A DNA stretch of 64,000 bases. Source: Microbotryomycetes sp. JL201 (taxonomy: Eukaryota > Basidiomycota > Microbotryomycetes). The notes beneath the pieces are model-generated. The model was not told the DNA's origin. It searched no databases and saw only the letters and a program-made list of their open reading frames with translations. The stretch covers positions 208,707 through 272,706 of the forward strand of contig JAQYUZ010000021.1 in NCBI GenBank assembly GCA_033819885.1. The letters run 5' to 3'. Positions 60,194-64,000 of this stretch are shown piece after piece (within the stretch, counting starts at the first letter, position 1; every line of letters starts with the position of its first letter). Position numbers and translations under genes: made by a program.

Positions 60194-62460
60194 ATGCGCA
60201 TAGCCTCGCGCCGACTTCTCGCCGCACCAATTTTCTATTCTCGCAGGCTGTTGAGCTTGTCCTCACCAGTACGTATGGCGTCTCAATACAATGAGCTGCT
60301 CGACTCTGTCAAGGCGCAGGGCGAGCGCGTCCGCCAGCTCAAGCAGCAAAAGGTAGATGCCAAAGAGCTCCAGCCCGAGCTCGATACATTGCTCGAGCTC
60401 AAGCACAAGCTCTCGCTCGCCACACCTCCCGCCGGCACAGACGGATCCGCGAAAAAGGCCAAGGCAGCGGCGGCCAAAAGCAAATTCACTCTCAAGACGC
60501 CAAAGGTGCGCTTCGACTACATCGAGATCCTCTTTGTACTTGTTTGGCTGACAAACGGTCCACGATCACCTTCTCTCTCACGCTTCGGTCTTCGACAGGG
60601 CACGAAAGATTGGCACCCGGCCGACATGCAATTGCGCCAAGCAATCTTCCGCAAGATAACGGACGTATTTGAGAAGCACGGCGCAGTCACGATCGATACG
60701 CCCGTGTTTGAATTGAAGGAGATTTTGTCGGGCAAGTACGGTGAAGACAGCAAGCTCATCTACGACTTGCAAGATCAGGGTGGCGAACTGTGCTCGCTAC
60801 GATATGACTTGACCGTAAGTTTGCGCACTCGCGCACACCTTTTGGGTGATTGCGTAACCATGCAGTACATGAAGGCTAATCTCCAAATCCGGTTGTTGCG
60901 CGGATCCTGGACAGGTCCCTTTCGCTCGATTCCTCGCCATGAACGGCTCGCAATACCCCAACATTAAACGCTATCATATCGCCAAAGTCTACAGACGCGA
61001 TCAACCTGCAATGACAAAGGGTCGGATGCGCGAGTTCTACCAATGCGTACATTAATTCTTCGTGTGATAGTGCAGCAACATCTGTGCGTACGCGCTGACA
61101 CATCGCGATACCTGCGTGCAGGACTTTGATATCGCTGGAACTTATGACGCAATGCTTCCTGACTCAGAGTGCCTCGCGATAGCGTGTGAAGTTCTCGAAT
61201 CCCTCGGCGTAGGCGAATTCTGCATCAAGGTGCGTTGACAATTTCAAGACTCAAGTATCATACTGATCTCACACCATTGTGTGGGGACAGATTAATCACA
61301 GAAAGTTGCTCGACGGGATTTTTGCGGTGTGCGGAGTTCCGTTGGACAAGATCCGCACGATCTCGTCAGCTGTAGACAAGATGGACAAAATGTCTTGGCA
61401 AGACGTGCGCAAAGAAATGACGGTCGACAAAGGGCTGGATGGTGACGTTGCTGATCGTATTGGAGAATATGTGCAGCTGAAAGGTTTGTCAAGCTGCTGA
61501 TGTGCACAGACAAAATCCCAAATGACGCCACGTTCTGCAGGTGGTGCAGAGCTTGTAGAGAGGCTGCTGCAGGATCATACCTTGACTGCAAATGCATCTG
61601 CAAAGCAAGGTCTTGAAGAGATGGGAATGCTGTTCAAGTATCTTGGCATTTTTGGCGTCACCGACAAGGTCAGTCTGTCACAGCCGTACCTGCTATGAAA
61701 AGGCTGATAGGTGTCCGACTCGGAACCGTTCAGATGTCGTTTGATTTGTCTCTTGCTCGCGGTCTGGACTACTATACTGGCGTCATTTACGAAGCAGTGA
61801 CAGAGGCATCTGCCCCTCCCGTCCAGACTATGGCTGCATCGCACAAGCCAAAGCCTGCAAAGAAATCAATTTCAAACAATGACGATGATCAAGAAGTTGA
61901 CGAGAGCACTGTAGGAGTTGGCTCTATTGCAGCGGGTGGTCGGTACGACGAGCTTGTAGGAATGTTCTCTGGATCTTCTGGCGCAGCTGGCAGGATACCG
62001 TGCGTTGGGATCTCGTTCGGCGTCGAGCGGATTTTCTCAATCCTATTGGCAAAGCTTCAGAATGGGCAGCCCACAGCGCGTGGGAAAGCCACAGAGGTTT
62101 TTGTGATGAGCATTGGTGATGGCTTGCTTGAAGAGCGCATGCAAGTGTGCGCAGAACTATGGGCAGCTGGAATTAAGGTGCGTCAACAGCTTGCCTGCCA
62201 CCCTTGTGCTCACACAGCTCTGACGCAATCTCCTCTTGCAGGCTGAATTTATGTACAAAGTCAAGCCAAAGCTACCACAGCAATTTGCTTTCGTTGATAA
62301 GGAGCAGATTCCATATGCTGTGACTGTTTCTCCTGAGGAGCTGGCTCTTGGTCAGATCAGGGTCAAACCTCAGGTTGGCAAAGAGGAAGGAGCTGGTTCA
62401 GGTGTTTTGCTACAACGTTCAGAGCTTGTGCCATGGCTGAAAGCCGCTTTGCAGAAGTAG
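60194..62460 (+). CDS. HTS1: histidyl-tRNA synthetase with N-terminal WHEP domain, dual-targeted
   Basis: Two in-frame ATGs: 60194 gives [20 protein letters not shown], an Arg/Leu/Ser-rich mitochondrial presequence; 60275 gives [20 protein letters not shown], the cytosolic form. This is the usual arrangement for HTS1 in fungi. The ~50 residues after the second start ([20 protein letters not shown], then [17 protein letters not shown]) form a WHEP-type helix-turn-helix. The class II core contains [60 protein letters not shown] (motif 2), [20 protein letters not shown] (histidine-binding), [20 protein letters not shown] and [15 protein letters not shown] (motif 3). The anticodon-binding domain ends [10 protein letters not shown]. 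Eight or so introns. An Asp/Lys-rich insertion sits between the histidine-binding motifs (61840-61900). Confidence 0.96.
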
Positions 62461-63930
62461 TGTGACATAGATTGTCATGACATTTGAGCAGCTTTGTCGG
62501 AGCAAGCCTTGAAATTAAACTTGTTTGCCTTTGCGTGCATGATTGTCTCACAGATGTTGCCTGTGGTGCCCTCAACGTGCTGATCTCAACTCTGCGCGGG
62601 ACTGTCAACCCACAGACGCTCCGCATGAGTGACAATGCTAGAAAATGAACACATTTGCCCAGCGCCCGCTGGGATTGCAATCAAAGCAGTTCATTGGCGC
62701 GCAATTTGGTTCAGGCTGCTGTTGCAATGTGATTGATGGCACGTCTGCAATCAAGTGGTCCAATGAGTCCTGTGCACCTGGTTGGGATGAGTTTTTGCCA
62801 TGCTCAATTTGCCTCCTTTGCCTGTTGGCTCCCCTTCCACACCAAAATTTTAGCCCAAATGTACACACAAAAGCACCAGCAGGTCAGAGCTGAATACTCT
62901 CTGTACTGTTGCAACAATCTGGAGGTGTAATGAACCTGGCTCCTAAGCTTTTACTAGGTACTGTCACTGGCCAAAAAAAAGGGGTCAGATCCAAGTTGAA
63001 AGCTAGATTGCTCAGTACAATATGAGCCTAAGAATTGGTCATGGTCAAAAGATTTTTAGGTGTTTATGAGGTTATTTATAGAACAAGTCTAAGAGGCATA
63101 TTGAACAATTTGCTTACTTTGTAGGTATCAGGGCTGGTGCAGCAAGAACAGACTTTGAAGGATCCTCCTGTCAGGCAGTTGTCCAAAAAGAGAAAGTGAA
63201 TCTAGGTTGTACCCAGAAAAATGTATGTGTCTAGCCTCAGCAATCATATGCAAACTACTGGCAGATTGGTGCTGTTGCCAAGCAAAGGAGTTGATTCAAT
63301 GAAGTCTGAGTCATGTCCCATGTGTCAGGGTTGAACAGAGTGCCAGAATGGTGGGCTACAAAGGATTGCCTGAGTAGTCATAAGATCTAATGGTACAGCT
63401 TCAACTTGGTTGACATCATAGCTTTTGCAATTGCTGATGACAAGTGTTGTTGCCTGGCACTTTGTTTGAACATACGCAGAGATGAGTGAAAGCATTTTGC
63501 AAGGGTAGTGAAATGTGCTTGTAAAGCACTTCAAAGAAATGGAAAGGGAAAGGAATGTGTCAGAAGGTCCGCAAAAGATACTTTGAAGATTGCAGGATGA
63601 GGATCTTGACAGGTTGTGTACTGTGCAACTAAGTCTTCAGGCAGCAGCTGCCAATCTTGACTGCTTGTCATGAACAATTTCAGCCCCATAGCTTGTCATG
63701 AACTGACTTGGCCTCACTGGTTGACGCTGGTCCAGCCCCACTTTGGCCACAAATCTCAGCCTCCTTGTGCTTGCTCAAGGCTTGATTTTGTGCCTAGCTC
63801 TCAAGCTGTCTGCACCTTGAATCTTGTTGTTGGAGTGAAGCACACTCTGGTTGGGACAATGTGGCAACTGACAGAATGTGGTCAAGGCACAAGCCAACAC
63901 GCCATTGTGGACAGAGCATGGTGCTGTCAT
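62461..63930. other. CpG-depleted non-coding tail
   Basis: After HTS1, base composition changes: CG dinucleotides become very rare from about 62760 to 63930, while TG and CA are abundant, and no TCG trinucleotide is visible over more than 1 kb. The rest of the window is CpG-rich. Reading frames are short and broken. This fits long-term cytosine methylation or RIP-like C-to-T mutation in a repeat. No functional gene is recognised. Confidence 0.7.
63130..63620 (-). mobile_element. possible degenerate Ty1/copia retrotransposon (integrase region) remnant
   Basis: Reading the minus strand, a frame at 63534-63325 followed by a stop-interrupted continuation has a spacing of motifs that resembles the C-terminal part of a copia-type integrase: a helix before an A-Y-V-Q-T-K-like element, then a P-P block, then N-L-P and T-Y-I-F elements. 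The frame contains stops and shifts, so it is dead. The match is by eye and the call is tentative; it lies entirely inside the CpG-depleted region. Confidence 0.35.
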
Positions 63931-64000
63931 AAACGACCTTCGGCCCCACTTGCCGACTCAGCCTCTCCCCCACCTCGGCCTCAAGTGCGTCTCCGGCTCT

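Noticed and set aside
62645-62893. 82-codon frame after HTS1
   Set aside because: Cys/Leu-rich, no recognised domain, at the start of the CpG-poor region; likely chance.

Overview
The window is nuclear DNA from a fungus, most likely a basidiomycete; Pucciniomycotina would fit, but the genus cannot be fixed from sequence alone. Reasons: moderate-to-high GC, tightly packed genes on both strands, many short GT-AG introns (about 35-80 nt) with a CTGAC-type branch site close to the acceptor, and a fungal gene set (Zn2Cys6 regulator, GH47 and GH38 mannosidases, HPC2, SIN3, GABA transaminase). I see no bacterial operon, CRISPR array, prophage or rRNA. I found no tRNA, but I could not scan exhaustively.

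Layout. 0.06-5.7 kb, minus strand: an RSA3-like ribosome-assembly protein, a DUF2470 membrane protein and a Zn2Cys6 transcription factor. 5.8-14.4 kb, plus strand: GMP synthase, an HPC2/ubinuclein HIR-complex subunit and ER alpha-1,2-mannosidase. 14.5-18 kb, minus strand: GPI11/PIG-F and an allantoate-permease-type MFS transporter, followed by the largest gap (about 1.8 kb). 19.9-32.6 kb: a DUF421 (YetF-type) membrane protein, ESCRT-II SNF8, VPS15 and vacuolar alpha-mannosidase AMS1. 33-42 kb: inorganic pyrophosphatase, SIN3 and an unrecognised coiled-coil protein. 43-48.7 kb: a bHLH factor, a NAPE-PLD-like metallo-hydrolase, a YjbQ/UPF0047 protein and F1Fo ATP synthase subunit e. 48.9-62.5 kb: GABA transaminase, a THOC5-like protein, a mitochondrial carrier, a CYS3/MetR-type bZIP factor, UBA3, VPS33 and histidyl-tRNA synthetase. 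The last 1.5 kb is CpG-depleted non-coding DNA with a possible Ty1/copia remnant.

Functional themes. SNF8, VPS15 and AMS1 are consecutive genes of endosome/vacuole trafficking, and VPS33 lies 30 kb further on. Mannosidase I and GPI11 are convergent and both act in the ER. SIN3 and HPC2 are chromatin corepressor/chaperone subunits. Many pairs are divergent with 85-340 bp between start codons, so shared promoters are likely.

The most notable signal is splicing. At least nine introns, in six genes, fit the conserved protein only if they use a GC donor (GC-AG), three of them in one gene. I found no convincing undescribed multi-gene system. Exon boundaries were worked out by hand from splice motifs and family conservation. 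Where a gene is given as one span, its introns lie inside that span.
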